Below, one piece after another: positions 10,703 to 22,410 of a stretch of 64,000 nucleotides of DNA (its first letter is position 1; every line of letters begins with the position of its first letter). The notes under the pieces were generated by a model, which saw only the letters and a list, made by a program, of their open reading frames with translations, ran no database searches and was not told where the DNA came from. This DNA comes from Clusia tigrina (lineage: Eukaryota; Arthropoda; Insecta; Diptera; Clusiidae). The translations under genes were made by a program, and so were the position numbers. Location: positions 198,097,291-198,161,290 of the forward strand of contig OV050032.1 of assembly GCA_920105625.2 (NCBI GenBank). Direction: 5' to 3'.

Positions 10703-10795
10703 TGGTAGGCAGGTAGGTAGGAGTGGCCGCCTAGTTTGCCAAAAGCACACTTGAGCACACATAATGGCCCATTGTGAGACCACGGTGTTTATAAG
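10703..10795 (-). mobile_element. LOA/I-type 3' tail copy with (TACC)n
   Basis: On the minus strand this is the final stretch of the 3' untranslated region shared with 52500-52600. It includes the cgtggt(c)tcacaatgggcc and tgctcaagtgtgcttttgg words and ends in tacctacc at 10703-10718. Confidence 0.75.
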
Positions 10796-11457
10796 AGGAA
10801 ATTGATATGAAACTTACAAGTAAACTGAAGGATTGCTCATATAAGACAGACATTAAGACTCAGAAGTGCAACTTCTTGCGAGGTCTGTGAAGAGGTGTTC
10901 TTCTAAGCAGTGCTCATCAAACTAGTGCTCATCAAAGTAGTGTACATCAAAGTAGTGAAAGTTTTGGGGTAAAATTCTGTTAATAATAAACACAACCAAT
11001 GCTCCCAACTTGCATTTCCTTCTAACTCTCCCAAGCATAAACTTACAACTCATATCCTTCTTCTCTAATTCTTGCGAAGAATACGTTCTTCGTAATTTGA
11101 GTGTTCCACAAGATATCAGGATTATCTGGTCCCTGTAAAATCAATATTCTCCTAATAATACACTGTTATTTCTTAAATTTAACATTATACAATTCTGGAA
11201 GGTTCTTCATTAATACAAAAGCGGACAAAGTTCCAAAGGACACTGTAAAGAACTGTATAATTAATACTCTCTGCTAACTCAGATTCTAAAGAAACTTGAA
11301 AGTTCTTCAACAAAATGGAGAGAAGCAACCATTCATGGAGATAACTGATGATGCCGGGATATGGGTGCCATCAAATAATTATTATGCCTGTGAATTTTAT
11401 TGGATATTTTCATGAATTCCAGGAACTTTTTCGTGTCCTCTCTTTAGACTACGCTCT
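10796..11457. other. No recognisable gene
   Basis: AT-rich sequence without motifs or clear repeats lies between two retrotransposon 3' tails. Confidence 0.3.
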
Positions 11458-12420
11458 GCTAGGTAGGTAGGTAGGTAGGAGTGGCAGCTGAGTTCACCAA
11501 AAGCCCACTTGAACACATCTAATGGCCCGTTATGATACCACGGTGTGGGGCTGTTCAAATACTGACTAAAATTTTCTCACTTAAAGATGGTGATAGACAA
11601 CGCAAGGACATCGCCGGGAAAACCGCGACTCCCCCATTATGCTGCAGGAAACCATCCTGATAGTTTGATGAACCTTGCTTGAATTAACCTTGAATATTAG
11701 GGACATATATTAAAAGATGACAGCTCTGTCAGGCTTATAAGAAATGGAGCACCAAAGGTGAGATTTCTTTTTCTGATCAAGTATAGGAATTTGACATAAT
11801 AGGTGGAGAACCGTCTCGTCCTCCTGCTCAGAACCACAACCTCGGCAGAAATCGTTTGAGAGTAGGCCCAGTCTTTCTGTTTACTTTCCCAGTATGCAGT
11901 GGTAGGTCAAAACTGACACAGTTGTCGTCAAAGATATGCAATCGAATCGAAGAAGTTGATTGGTTCTGTTTTTGTCCATACTGGCTCAAGTTAGTTTAGG
12001 CGTGTGGTAGGATTCCTGGTCTACCCAGGCGAGCCAGGTATTTCCGTTTAATATCGAGCTCGGCTTTTGCCAGTGGGATGCCGATATTTACGGAGGGCTG
12101 AATTTCGTGTAGAAGCGTGCCCGCCTTGGCAAGCTCGTCCGCCTCTCAGTTGCCCGGATGTCGCTATGTCCGGGAACCCAGACTAGGTGCAACCGAGAGT
12201 GTCTTGAAAGCTCTTTTAAAGATAGGTGCGACATTCGTGAACAAGTCTTGAGGTGGCCATAGAGCCAAAACGAGATTCATTAGCGGCTGGACTGTCTGAG
12301 AAGTTAGCTATGTCGGCCGAAGTGGCTGCTCAGCATCCACTTCGCTGGAGTGATAATGATATAGGGCCATGACCTCAGCCTGAAATAGCTATAAGATCTG
12401 CCAATATGTTTCAGTAATTC
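11458..12420 (-). pseudogene. 5'-truncated LOA/I-type retrotransposon: RNase H end, 3'UTR and (TACC)n tail
   Basis: This minus-strand copy aligns along its length with the plus-strand element at 51650-52600. Around 12110-12210 it encodes the RNase H block VWVPGHS with the later DELAKAGT. Around 11810-11880 it encodes the Cys/His region. The 3' untranslated region ends in tacc repeats at 11458-11478. Small deletions, for example within the PGNCDAD block near 12150, destroy the frame. Confidence 0.8.
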
Positions 12421-13477
12421 TCCTTCTGACAGTTATTAGGGGGGCATAATCACATTTCCACCTGCATTGATCAATTGTTTGTCAACAAAGGCGTTGACAC
12501 CTACTTTCAATTATTATAAACTATTAACTGAGACCTTTCAAAGTTCACTGATTTTTTTCTGTAGACTGAACTGTTGATGATGTGTTATTCAAATGTGCTT
12601 TGAGGGATGATCTACTCGAAGTAACTCGAAGGATTCTGTTAAACCTTTTCCTGTATCTGAGACCCGAAACAGAGACCTTTCAATGTTCACTGATTTTCTT
12701 CTCTAGACGGAACTGTTGATGATGTGTGGTTAAAATGTGTTTTGAGGGATGATCTACTCAAAGTAACTCGAAGGATTCTATTAAACCTTTTCCTGTAACT
12801 TGCGTTTTTCAGCGATTACCAACCTATCCTACCTACAGAGATACGAGTGACAAAGTCGGAACATCCAAAAAATTAAGGTGTGTTATGATCATTCTACCAA
12901 ACTATGCAAAGTTACGAGTATTCAATATGAGGAAGCGGATCGACGATAATGGCGACAGGTTTATGTGGAAAGACTTCGTAGCGTCGTTACAATTAGAATG
13001 CGGTGATCTCTCGCATAACGCTTCATAAGAACAAACATCAGACCTTCATATTTCTAGAAGCCAACTATGTATCAGCATTCTTTAACAGAACCATAGCATT
13101 CCCAGATTTAATGGTTACCACCAATTAAAACACCATTTACGAAGTGTATAAATGAGTATTTGTAGAAAACTTCTTGAAGCTTTGATGGATTCTAAAGACA
13201 GGCTCAGTTTGAGATAAGGTTTCCAGTCAGTGAATGAAAGGAAGGACACGAAGAAAACTGTGTTTTCAAATACACAATTTGGATAGTGACCATTCAGCAT
13301 TGTTTATGCTACTCTAGACTACTGCGCGTGGATTTATATAGAGAGTTAACAGCCTCTCTTTGTGCGATATAAAAAGAAACGGAAAGGTTTATAAGGGAGT
13401 TCCGAAGACTTGTTTAATGTTTACAATTTGGATTAAGCTTTACACCATACTAAATTATTTCACTGGCAACTGAGGTA
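12421..13477. repeat. Tandem duplication of a 142-bp unit; otherwise featureless
   Basis: A unit starting gagacctttca occurs at 12530 and 12672. The copies share tgaactgttgatgatgtg- and gggatgatctactc-like words and end near 12803. The remainder (12804-13477) shows no supported gene. Confidence 0.7.
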
Positions 13478-13665
13478 CTCGATTCGAAGAGGGAAACATA
13501 AAGATAAAAGTATTTTGAAACCCTGCTCACGATTCATGCCGGAACTAGTCCACTGATCCCCGTTTCGAATACCATATTTTCATTGTTGTCTGCGAATAAC
13601 TGCTTTTATTCCACGTATCAAATTCTATGCTATATGTTCATGTCTATTCCGTAACTTGCAAAAGT
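13478..13665 (+). repeat. Dispersed repeat, copy A
   Basis: About 190 bp starting gattcgaagagggaaacat align with 15349-15536. Shared words include cacgattcatgccggaacta and tgcttttattccac. The copies are on the same strand, with the identity of an old duplication or transposon relic. The family is unknown. Confidence 0.75.
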
Positions 13666-15348
13666 TATTGCCATACGACAGATAAAAACTTTCCAGCGAT
13701 TCTTGGTTTATTTGCTTAATCTTTTCTATCGAACTTTGCCTATCAAATTGCCCAACGGAACTGAAGCTAAATTGAAACTTAATCGACCGCGCACTTATTG
13801 CATGTTTGCCTGGACGAAGGTCGGTTACATTGCATTAATAGTTAGCTGTCTCATGAACTGACCTGCCCTGAAATCACTTGCTTACAAAAGTGAAGTGCAA
13901 TGATACGAGTGTTCGATGTCACTCAAGCATTCTTCTGACAGACAGATGAGTCTGTTATTAATTAATTGCTATGCCACGCCGTTTGAATCATCAATTAGCA
14001 ATTTTCAATGAGCTTACAATCCGTGCTCCCACTAATTTTCTATCGGAAGTACGCATCTATGACTCCAGCTTTATTTGAAGAGCTTCTTCTACTGCTCTCG
14101 TAGTTAATGGGCCTTTGCCAGTAACTTTCGCAGCAACCACTTAAATAGGATCCTAGAACAGATTATTTAAGTTCTCTAAATAAAGCTCTGAGCTGGTGTG
14201 TTCTTACGAGTAATTCCACTAACTCAAAGTCACCTCTCCGTCTGCTCAAGTACAACGAGCAACTTATTGGCAATTAGCGAAAATTATTGTGCACCTCATC
14301 GGGTCACCTGAGACGTTTGCTGCTGCCACTGCCACTTCCACTCCAGCGTCCACTTCCACTTCCACTCCAGCGTCCACTTCAACTGGCACTTCCACTTCAG
14401 TGTTCAGTGCGAGTGCCAATCATCATTGAAACGTAGGCTTTACACAATTAGTGCCGGTCTAAAGTGGTTGCTGCTACTCACGAAGCAGGAAACCCAGAAT
14501 TATTTTAGCGCAGCAGTGCTAATCCCCAATTTTCCTATTGCCCATTGCCTTCCGCTCGTCCCCTGCATCCTCTTTTATTGCATTATGGAACTTAAGTCTG
14601 AGCTGAGTGGCATTTGCCAACAAATGTTGCATCAACGTTTGCACCTTATTCGCTGTCATAACTAAGTTAAATTGTTGTCGCTCTTGAAAATCCGCCATGT
14701 ATGGGGATGATGCATTTTTGATACACCCTACACACGGTGGAATGGTGATGTACAAACTTATGTCAAATTTCTTGGAACCCAACAAAGAGAGGGAAGTCTG
14801 TAACCACCAACAACAGATTTGATTGATTGATTAAAACCCCAGTAACGTCGTCAGGCGATCCAGTTCGGGAATGAATTTCTTGGTTATTCTATAATCCCTG
14901 TCTTTATGACAGAGATTTCTGTCTGTTTTCTCCAAAATGGCATGGGTACCATTTCTGGTGGAATTGTTCTCCCCAGTTTTAGTATTTCGCTTAACCCAGA
15001 TTTCACTCAATTCCGGAATGAATCTGTTTGCATGCAGTAAATGACTCAAAGTGGATCGATAGTTAGCAGTATCCAATTAACCACTTGAAGTTAGTGGGGA
15101 TATGAATCCACTTAAACATTATATCAGAGTATCAATCTCGCTTTACCGCGTTATGCTTCCAGGTTAGAGCATTAACTCTTACTTTCTTTCTTCAACAGCA
15201 TTAGGAACTATCCACACCAATTGTCCTCACCATCTCCACTATTATCAGATTGTTATCGTTCAATTTGTGCCTCAAAACTCCATCAATGCATACCGAAACA
15301 CATTTATTTTTGACAGCCAGAATATTCTTGTCAAGTTTTGTAAGTGTC
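13666..15348. other. No gene identified; possible unique fly DNA at 13.7-14.7 kb
   Basis: No family features are visible in any frame. Around 14320-14400 a short tandem of ccacttccactccagcgt occurs. The 13670-14680 stretch has no match to the repeats of this window and may be single-copy intergenic DNA. Confidence 0.3.
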
Positions 15349-15536
15349 GATTCGAAGAGGGAAACATTCAGATAAAAGTATATCGAAACCCTTCTCACGA
15401 TTCATGCCGGAACTAGTCCACTGATCCTGGTTCCGCAGAACATATCTTCAATGTTTTCTTAGAATATCTGCTTTTATTCCACATATCAGATTTTCTGTTG
15501 CATGTTCCTGTCTATTGGGCTACTTGTAAAAGTTCT
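15349..15536 (+). repeat. Dispersed repeat, copy B
   Basis: This aligns with 13478-13665, as described there. It lies 260 bp upstream of the DD34D mariner. Confidence 0.75.
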
Positions 15537-15800
15537 TGTATCATATCATTGTTCTGTACCATAGATCAGCATACATGTTAGGAGCATCCTGTCACGAAGT
15601 TGCTCTTCTAATGGTATGTACTTCACAGCAGACATCTTAAGTCATTGAACACCTTAAAGAATAAATGTCCGCATTAGTTTGTGATCCCAATGCCCGCATT
15701 AGTTTGTGATCCCAGTCGCATTGTGCTTCGCTCTTTTAGGTGGTGTTATAACCTCACTCATCATCGAGGTGACCTCACTTCTTAACCGCTTCAGTGTCTA

Positions 15801-17093
15801 CGAGGTTCGATCAAACAATAACCGTTATTGTGTGATCAAAAAATAAAGTATTTATTTATTCATCAACAACTATCTTGTCCCCTTCAAAGTAATTCCCCTC
15901 AGATATAATACACTTATGCCAGCGTTTTTTCCAATCCTCGAAACACTTCTGAAACGCTTTTTTTGGTATCGCCTACAGCTCCTGTTTCGATTTTTCTTTT
16001 ATCTCCTCAATCGTAGCAAAACGCTTTCCTTTCATCGGTGTCTTCAGTTTTGGAAAGAGAAAAAAGTCAGCGGGGGCCAAGTCCGGTGAATACGGTGGTT
16101 GAGGCATGAGAACGGTTTTGTTTTTGGCCAAAAAATTACGCACAAGCATCGATGTGTGAGCTGGTGCGTTATCATGGTGCAAAATCCATGATTGGTTTTT
16201 CCACAATTCTGGGCGTTTCTGACAAATTCCTTCTCGCAAACGGCGCATAACTTCAAGGTAGTATTCCTTGTCGGTCGTACGGTCAGACCTTGTGGCAAGA
16301 ATTCATGATGCATCACGCCATTGCAATCAAAGAAAACTGTCAGCAAAACCTTTACGTTCGACCGAACTTGACGTGCTTTTTTCGGTCTTGGCTCATCTGG
16401 ACGTTTCCATTGGGATGATTGGGCTTTGGTTTCAATGTCATAGCCATACACCCACGATTCGTCACCAGTTATGATCTTTTTGAGGAAATCTGGATCGTCG
16501 TTGACGATGCTCAACAGCTCCTGAGCGATGTCCATGCGACGTTGTTTTTGCTCAAAATTTAGCAATTTTGAAACAATCTTCGCTGCCGCACGTTTCATGC
16601 CTAAAACATCCGTAAAAATTGCTTGGCATGAGCCGAACGATATGCCAATATCATCAACAACCTCTCTGATAGTGATTCGACGATTATCCAAAATCATTTT
16701 CTTCACTGCGTCAATGTTTTCATCGGTTGTTGACGTGCTCGGGCGACCAGGACGAGCATCGTCATTGACATCTTCTCGGCCTTCCTTAAACCGGTTATAC
16801 CACAATTAAACTTGTGTTCGGCTCATAGTAGACTCGCCAAAGGCCATAGTCAACATTTCAAATGTCCTTGCGCATTTAATTTCATTTTTTACACAAAACT
16901 GAATACAGTGTCGAAGAGCACACCAAAACACGACTAACCTTTTTATCTGTCAAAAACAAACTGACAATCCAAAATGGTTGGTATTGCCGACATATATAAC
17001 AGACATGTGTACCAACATAACAGAAAAAAAATACGAACATCGAACATACGTAACTCACGAAATTTGAAAATAATATTTTTTGATCACACCTCG
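15801..17093 (-). mobile_element. Mariner (DD34D) transposon, inactive
   Basis: The 1,293-bp element is flanked by TA at 15799-15800 and 17094-17095. The right end, read inward, is cgaggtgtgatcaaaaaata. The left end is cgaggttcgatcaaacaata, with a second tgtgatcaaaaaata word about 30 bp in. The only open reading is a mariner transposase on the minus strand. Confidence 0.9.
15860..16900 (-). pseudogene. Mariner transposase (DD34D), frameshifted
   Basis: Read on the minus strand, the N-terminus (from about 16895: HCIQFCVKNEIKCARTFEML) runs into a stop just before LWYNRFKEGREDVNDDARPG. The frame then stays open through the helix-turn-helix region (ITIREVVDDIGISFGSCQAI) and the first catalytic Asp in ITGDESWVYGYD. 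A frameshift near 16275, after HHEFLPQGLTV, moves the rest into another frame. There MRRLREGICQKRPELWKNQS, the second Asp (HHDNAPAHTS) and the third (YSPDLAPADFFLFP) are intact. A further stop follows near 15975. All three catalytic Asp residues are present, but the frame is broken at least three times. Confidence 0.85.
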
Positions 17094-17099
17094 TATGTC

Positions 17100-17340
17100 C
17101 GCATAAAGCAGCCCTAACATCCATAGAGAACGGATGCCTGTTCTATGATGTCGGCGCTGATTCTAAAATTGGGCACATTTTTCCTTTCTTAGGCCACATT
17201 CTACTAACTTGGAGGTCTCCACGATCGGTCTGCGGAAAAGACACACGATAGTATAACTTGGGGGTGTCCACGATCGATCTGCGGAAAAGAACACGATGGT
17301 GTATTGCTTTGTCTATAACCAAAAGTTTTCTATTATCTCA
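17100..17340 (+). repeat. Short tandem duplication
   Basis: The phrase ccacgatcg(g/a)tctgcggaaaaga occurs at about 17219 and 17268, together with adjacent acttgg words. It is a local duplication of about 50 bp. No gene is seen between here and 17650. Confidence 0.6.
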
Positions 17341-17649
17341 GACACAATTTGGCCCTTCCAAAATTGGTATTTTTTGTCACTTGATTGAAATTATTTTAAT
17401 CTTGTCAACTTGGAATATGTCTTTCCGCAGTGTGTTGAATAATCCTTGATATGCATTAATTTTCAAAAATTCACACAAGGAAAAGATTTTGTAATTAAGA
17501 AGTTTTGTGATTTCGTTTAAATTGACTATCAAATTACTCACATAATTATATAAATTCATCCATTATCATTACCGAGTCGTATATAGCGCTGAGACCACAA
17601 GGCATCCATTGTACTATATATGACGTTCCATTTTGTTAGTTTCCTTTGT

Positions 17650-17960
17650 ATCCACCTTATTTGAGAAGAAACCTCAGTAGATCCTGTGACCGTCAGTAGC
17701 TAAAGTCTGCGTTACTTAGGATATCAGTGCCAAATACCTCGAACCTGATTCTAGCGAAAGCAGGGCATACCCACAAAAAGTGGTCCACCGTCGCATCTAC
17801 CTCTTCACAAGCTAGGCCTCATTAGCTTATGTTTCGCCCACACACAGCGATCCATCATAAAATCCTACCAGAAGTTACAAATGTGGTTACGTCGACTCTG
17901 CAATGCTTAATGTGAAGGTTGGGCCTAAACTCTCTATGACTGGTTTACAGTACAATAGCC
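17650..17960 (-). pseudogene. Non-LTR retrotransposon C-terminal Cys/His fragment
   Basis: On the minus strand around 17810-17700 a frame reads CEEVDATVDHFLWVCPAFAR followed by IRFEVFGTDILSNAD. This is the CxxC...TxxHxxxxCPAFxxxR signature of LOA/I-type ORF2 C-termini. Only the 3' end survives. Confidence 0.6.
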
Positions 17961-17989
17961 ATCAATGCTTGAGTGCTTGGAGACCTCAT

Positions 17990-18115
17990 TCTTCGACGAC
18001 TCTCCGGCCGACCCCACTTCTATCTATCTAGGACTGCGAGAGAAACCTGATTGCTGTCCTCGCATACAGTTGGCAGCAATCTCTTCAGTCTTATGCCGAT
18101 GTTGACCACAAATGT
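17990..18115 (+). repeat. RTE-type repeat fragment
   Basis: The words acctgattgctgtcctcgca and ggcagcaatctcttcagt match 21785-21840, where they precede an RTE-type C-terminal coding relic. The coding part is missing in this copy. Confidence 0.5.
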
Positions 18116-18589
18116 GATTTCGTCGGCAGGTCGTCATGAGCATTATTGCTCAATCGTCTGTAATTGTCAGTCTATAGGGTGTGGGATTTAATTCGTGTCA
18201 CACAGTTTTCAGTGAAATTTTTTCCTAGTAATTCGATGCTGTTCTGTGTAGTGATTGTGTCTGTGGATCGAGTCAATATCTTTATTTTGATGGTTATGAC
18301 CAAATATTGTAATTGAAGTAAGAATTATAATAACAATTTATATTTTCGAGTTGCAAGTTTACCATTTGTGCAACTTTTATACTCACATCATATCCATAAT
18401 GGGTCATGTTTCCTTATCCTTTTTAATAAATAAAACTAAACTGAACAGCGAAAATAAGAGGATTTCCATCACAGTTTACCCATAACAGTATTTGACCCTG
18501 TATACAACAGTCGTAAAAGGAGGAACTATGAACAATTGATCGATCGAGTTCCTTTCTTTCGCCACAATAAAACTACTTTATGATGTATC

Positions 18590-20400
18590 ATGTCATGTAT
18601 CATGTCTCTGATAACTATATATACATACTTTTTTACCTATGTAGAATATACATATGTATTGTATACATATGTATATAAGATGCTCATACTTCTGATAGAT
18701 CCCCAATTATGTTTAACCTACGATAATTTCAAGAAAAGTTTTGAAGTGTCTATGATAACTATATTTACATCCTTTTCTACCTATGTAGAATATACATACG
18801 TACTATATACATATGTATATAGGGTGTTCAAACTTCAGATAGACCATCAAATAATTTCATATACGATAATTGTAAGAAAAATGTCTCTGATAACTATATT
18901 TACATACTTTTTTAACCTATGTAGAATATACATATGTATTGTATACTTATAAGGTGTTCAAACTTCAGATAGACCATCAAATATTTTCATATACGATAAT
19001 TGTAAGAAAAATGTCTCTGATAATTATATTCACATACTTTTTTAACCTATGTAGAATATACATATGTATTGTATACATATGTATATAAGATGTTCATACT
19101 TCTGATAGATCCCCAATTATGTTTAAGATACGATAATTTCAAGAAAAGTTTTTAAGTGTCTATGATAACTATATTTACATACTTTTTTACCTATGTAGAA
19201 TATACATACGTACTATATACTTATGTATATAGGGTGTTCAAACTTCAGATAGACCATCAAATATTTTCATATACGATAATTGTAAGAAAAATGTCTCTGA
19301 TAACTATATATACATACTTTTTTACCTATGTAGAATATACATATGTATTGTATACATATGTATATAAGATGTTCATACTTCTGATAGATCCCCAATTATG
19401 TTTAAGATACGATAATTTCAAGAAAAGTTTTTAAGTGTCTATGATAACTATATTTACATACTTTTTTACCTATGTAGAATATACATACGTACTATATACT
19501 TATGTATATAGGGTGTTCAAACTTCAGATAGACCATCAAATATTTTCATATACGATAATTGTAAGAAAAATGTCTCTGATAACTATATATACATACTTTT
19601 TTACCTATGTAGAATATACATATGTATTGTATACATATGTATATAAGATGTTCATACTTCTGATAGATCCCCAATTATGTTTAAGATACGATAATTTCAA
19701 GAAAAGTTTTTAAGTGTCTATGATAACTATATTTACATACTTTTTTACCTATGTAGAATATACATACGTACTATATACTTATGTATATAGGGTGTTCAAA
19801 CTTCAGATAGACCATCAAATATTTTCATATACGATAATTGTAAGAAAAATGTCTCTGATAACTATATTTACATACTTTTTTACCTATGTAGAATATACAT
19901 ACGTACTATATACATATGTATTTAGGGTGTTGAAACTTCAGATAGACCATCAAATATGTTTCATATACCATAATTGTAAGAAAAATGTCTCTGATAACTA
20001 TATTTACATACTTTTTTACCTATGTAGAATATACATACGTACTATATACTTATGTATATAGGGTGTTCAAACTTCAGATAGACCATCAAATATTTTCATA
20101 TACGATAATTGTAAGAAAAATGTCTCTGATAACTATATTCACATACTTTTTTAACCTATGTAGAATATACATATGTATTGTATACATATGTATTGTATAC
20201 ATATGTATATAAGATGTTCATACTTCTGATAGATCCCCAATTATGTTTAAGCTACGATAATTTCAAGAAAAGTTTTGAAGTGTCTATGATAACTATATTT
20301 ACATACTTTTCTACCTATGTAGACTATACACACGTATTATATACATATGTATATAGGGTGTTCACACTTCATATAGACCTCCTCAATCACTTTCTTACCC
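18590..20400 (+). repeat. Satellite array with a 279-bp dimeric higher-order unit
   Basis: Two related monomers of about 140 bp alternate. Type A has ggtgttcaaacttcagatag and type B has gatgttcatacttctgatag. The pair repeats every 279 bp, with ORF starts at 19156, 19435 and 19714. The two full units at 19156-19713 appear identical. Flanking units are more diverged and out of strict alternation. The unit length is a multiple of three, so frames such as MSMITIFTYFFTYVEYTYVL stay open, but they are repeat artefacts. Confidence 0.9.
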
Positions 20401-20414
20401 AATTGGCAGTGTAG

Positions 20415-20767
20415 AGATAAAGGCAATTTGAAATGAACATCGAACGAGATCAATGGCATCACATTCATTTAAAGCCACAAATTATAAGCCACATTTGCAT
20501 GGAATATGGGTCAACAGAAAGTGACGCACATAATAGCTGACACAATACCAGCAACAACAACAGTCACAGCAACAACAACAGTCATAGCAACAACAGCAAC
20601 AACAGTCACAGCAACCACCACAAATGTGTAATAACCGTATCTCAATAACCGGTTTCACTTTCGTTGACTTGAACGGACGCCAGAGATCAAACCGCTCGTT
20701 TGCCTCTCTGACTTACCGCCCTGTCTCACCGATTCAGTTTGCCACGGTCGATTTAAAATCCATACAA

Positions 20768-20800
<33 letters not shown>

Positions 20801-21260
20801 GAACAACGACAACAACATCAAAACATCAGCAAAAAGTGCAACAACAACATCAACAAAAAAGCAGCAAAACAGAAAAAACAACAAACGGAATTTGTGTAAA
20901 TTCAGTTAACTGAAATATTAAATCAGCTGCTCACTGAAATGGTTTGGGCGTTGGTGTTCGTGGTGTTGTTGCTGTTGTTGTTGTTGTTGTTGTTGTTGTT
21001 TTGCTTTGTGTTGGTTTTGGTTTCAACAAATTTCAACTTTTATTGAGCAACAGAGTTGCCAACTTTCACATTCAGTCTCCAGACTGAGCACTTTACTCGC
21101 CTTTTAAGTAATTTATTGCGAACTTTTATCCGCCCTTCTCCCCTCCCCTTCGCTTTCAGACGCTCATTCATTGTCTGTTTGGTCTCTGTTCCCCGGTGTT
21201 TTTTTTTATCACTCGCATTACTATTTATCATAAACATATTTTGATTGTTGCCTGATAATT
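20415..21260 (+). other. CAG/CAA-rich stretch, possible exon or UTR of a host gene
   Basis: The stretch does not match the repeats of the window. One frame (20624-20899) starts MCNNRISITGFTFVDLNGRQ, continues RSFASLTYRPVSPIQFATVD and then runs into Gln-rich sequence. Such sequence is common both in fly coding exons and in untranslated regions. No splice context or domain supports a gene. A complementary GTT-rich run follows at 20955-21000. Confidence 0.25.
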
Positions 21261-21739
21261 TAATTAAACGTTTTGATTTTTATGAGCAAATTCCTCGGGT
21301 CTATAAAAGAAAGATTTCAATAGAAGATTTACACGGTCTTATTTCTTTCTTATATTTCAAACTTTATGACAGCCCCCATTGAGCTGGTGGGCGCAGCAGA
21401 TGCCCAGTGCAGGCGTAGACATATTCATGGGTATTATATGCTATAGCGGGCGGTGTTTCATAGGCGGGGTTGTTGCGAACGGAATTGAGTGTACTCGGCA
21501 TGGTTTCCACCATGGACGAGGTTCCTTTTACTCCGTCATGGGGACACCCAACAGAGTGAAATGATGCTACGACTGATTCAGGGCAGTTCAACAAATATAT
21601 TTATGTGGGAATTTTCTCAACCCATTTCCAATGTTCGCCAAGTCGAACATGACCGAAGATTTTGCGAAGAACTGCGAAGCACAGGTAGAATGAGCGTCTT
21701 ATAGAGTGTCAGCTTCGTCGAACGAGAGAGGGCTCTGCA
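21261..21739. other. No recognisable gene
   Basis: Short overlapping frames only. The stretch leads into the RTE-type relic. Confidence 0.3.
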
Positions 21740-22138
21740 ACCCAAAGGCTTTTCGGCCTATCCCACTTCTATCTATCTATGACTGCGAGAGGAAACCTGA
21801 TTGCTGTCCTCGCATACTGTTGGCAACAATCTCTTCAGTTCTACGCTTATGTTGACTTAGTCAGGTGCATCACTATACAACGTCTGCGATGGCTTGGACA
21901 TGTCGTGCGTATGGATGCAGAAAATCCAGAGAGAAAAGTGTTCGAAGGTATTCGAAGGGGACAAACATGCCTCCAATGGAAGTTCCAAGTTGAGGAAACC
22001 CTGACCACGCTTGGTATAATGGACTGGAGAAGACGCGCTTTATGCAGAGGTGCCTGAGGAGCGCTGTTAGATTCGACCGTAACCCGATAGCGGGTTGTCT
22101 TCAAAGATCTGTGCTAGGCCACAAAAGTAAGTGAGTAA
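21740..22138 (+). pseudogene. RTE-clade non-LTR retrotransposon C-terminal fragment
   Basis: The frame reads RLRWLGHVVRMDAENPERKV, then FEGIRRGQTCLQWKFQVEET and LGIMDWRRRALCRGA. The RLRWxGHVxRMd...PxRxW/CLRWxDqV...WRxxAxdRxxWR arrangement is diagnostic of RTE-type reverse transcriptase C-termini, which lack RNase H. Upstream reverse transcriptase sequence is missing. This is a short 5'-truncated relic. Confidence 0.7.
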
Positions 22139-22139
22139 C

Positions 22140-22410
22140 ATCTTCAATTTTTAAAATTCTTTTCGATATAAGACTTCTTTCTCGAGAGTATTTCTTGCCT
22201 GCAGTGAACTCTGCAGTATGTAATTGATATCTTCAGTTTGTAAGAAGTCTTTGGGCGTGTTCGATATAAGACTTCTTCCTTGATTGTACTTCTTGCCTTC
22301 AGTGAAGGCTGAAGTAAGTAATTGATATCTTCAGTTCGTAGGAACTCTTGGTGTGTTCGTTATGCGACTTCTTCCTCGATAGTACTTCTTGCCTTCAGTG
22401 AAGTCTGAAA
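22140..22410 (+). repeat. Three degenerate tandem units of about 96-98 bp
   Basis: The phrases gatataagacttctt, agtacttcttgcc and ttgatatcttcagttcg recur at about 22165, 22262 and 22355. It is a local tandem array without coding features. Confidence 0.65.

Noticed and set aside
18590..20212. Series of open frames with MSLITIFTYFFTYVEYTYVL
   Set aside because: The satellite unit is 279 bp, a multiple of three, so the frame repeats. No gene signals are present.
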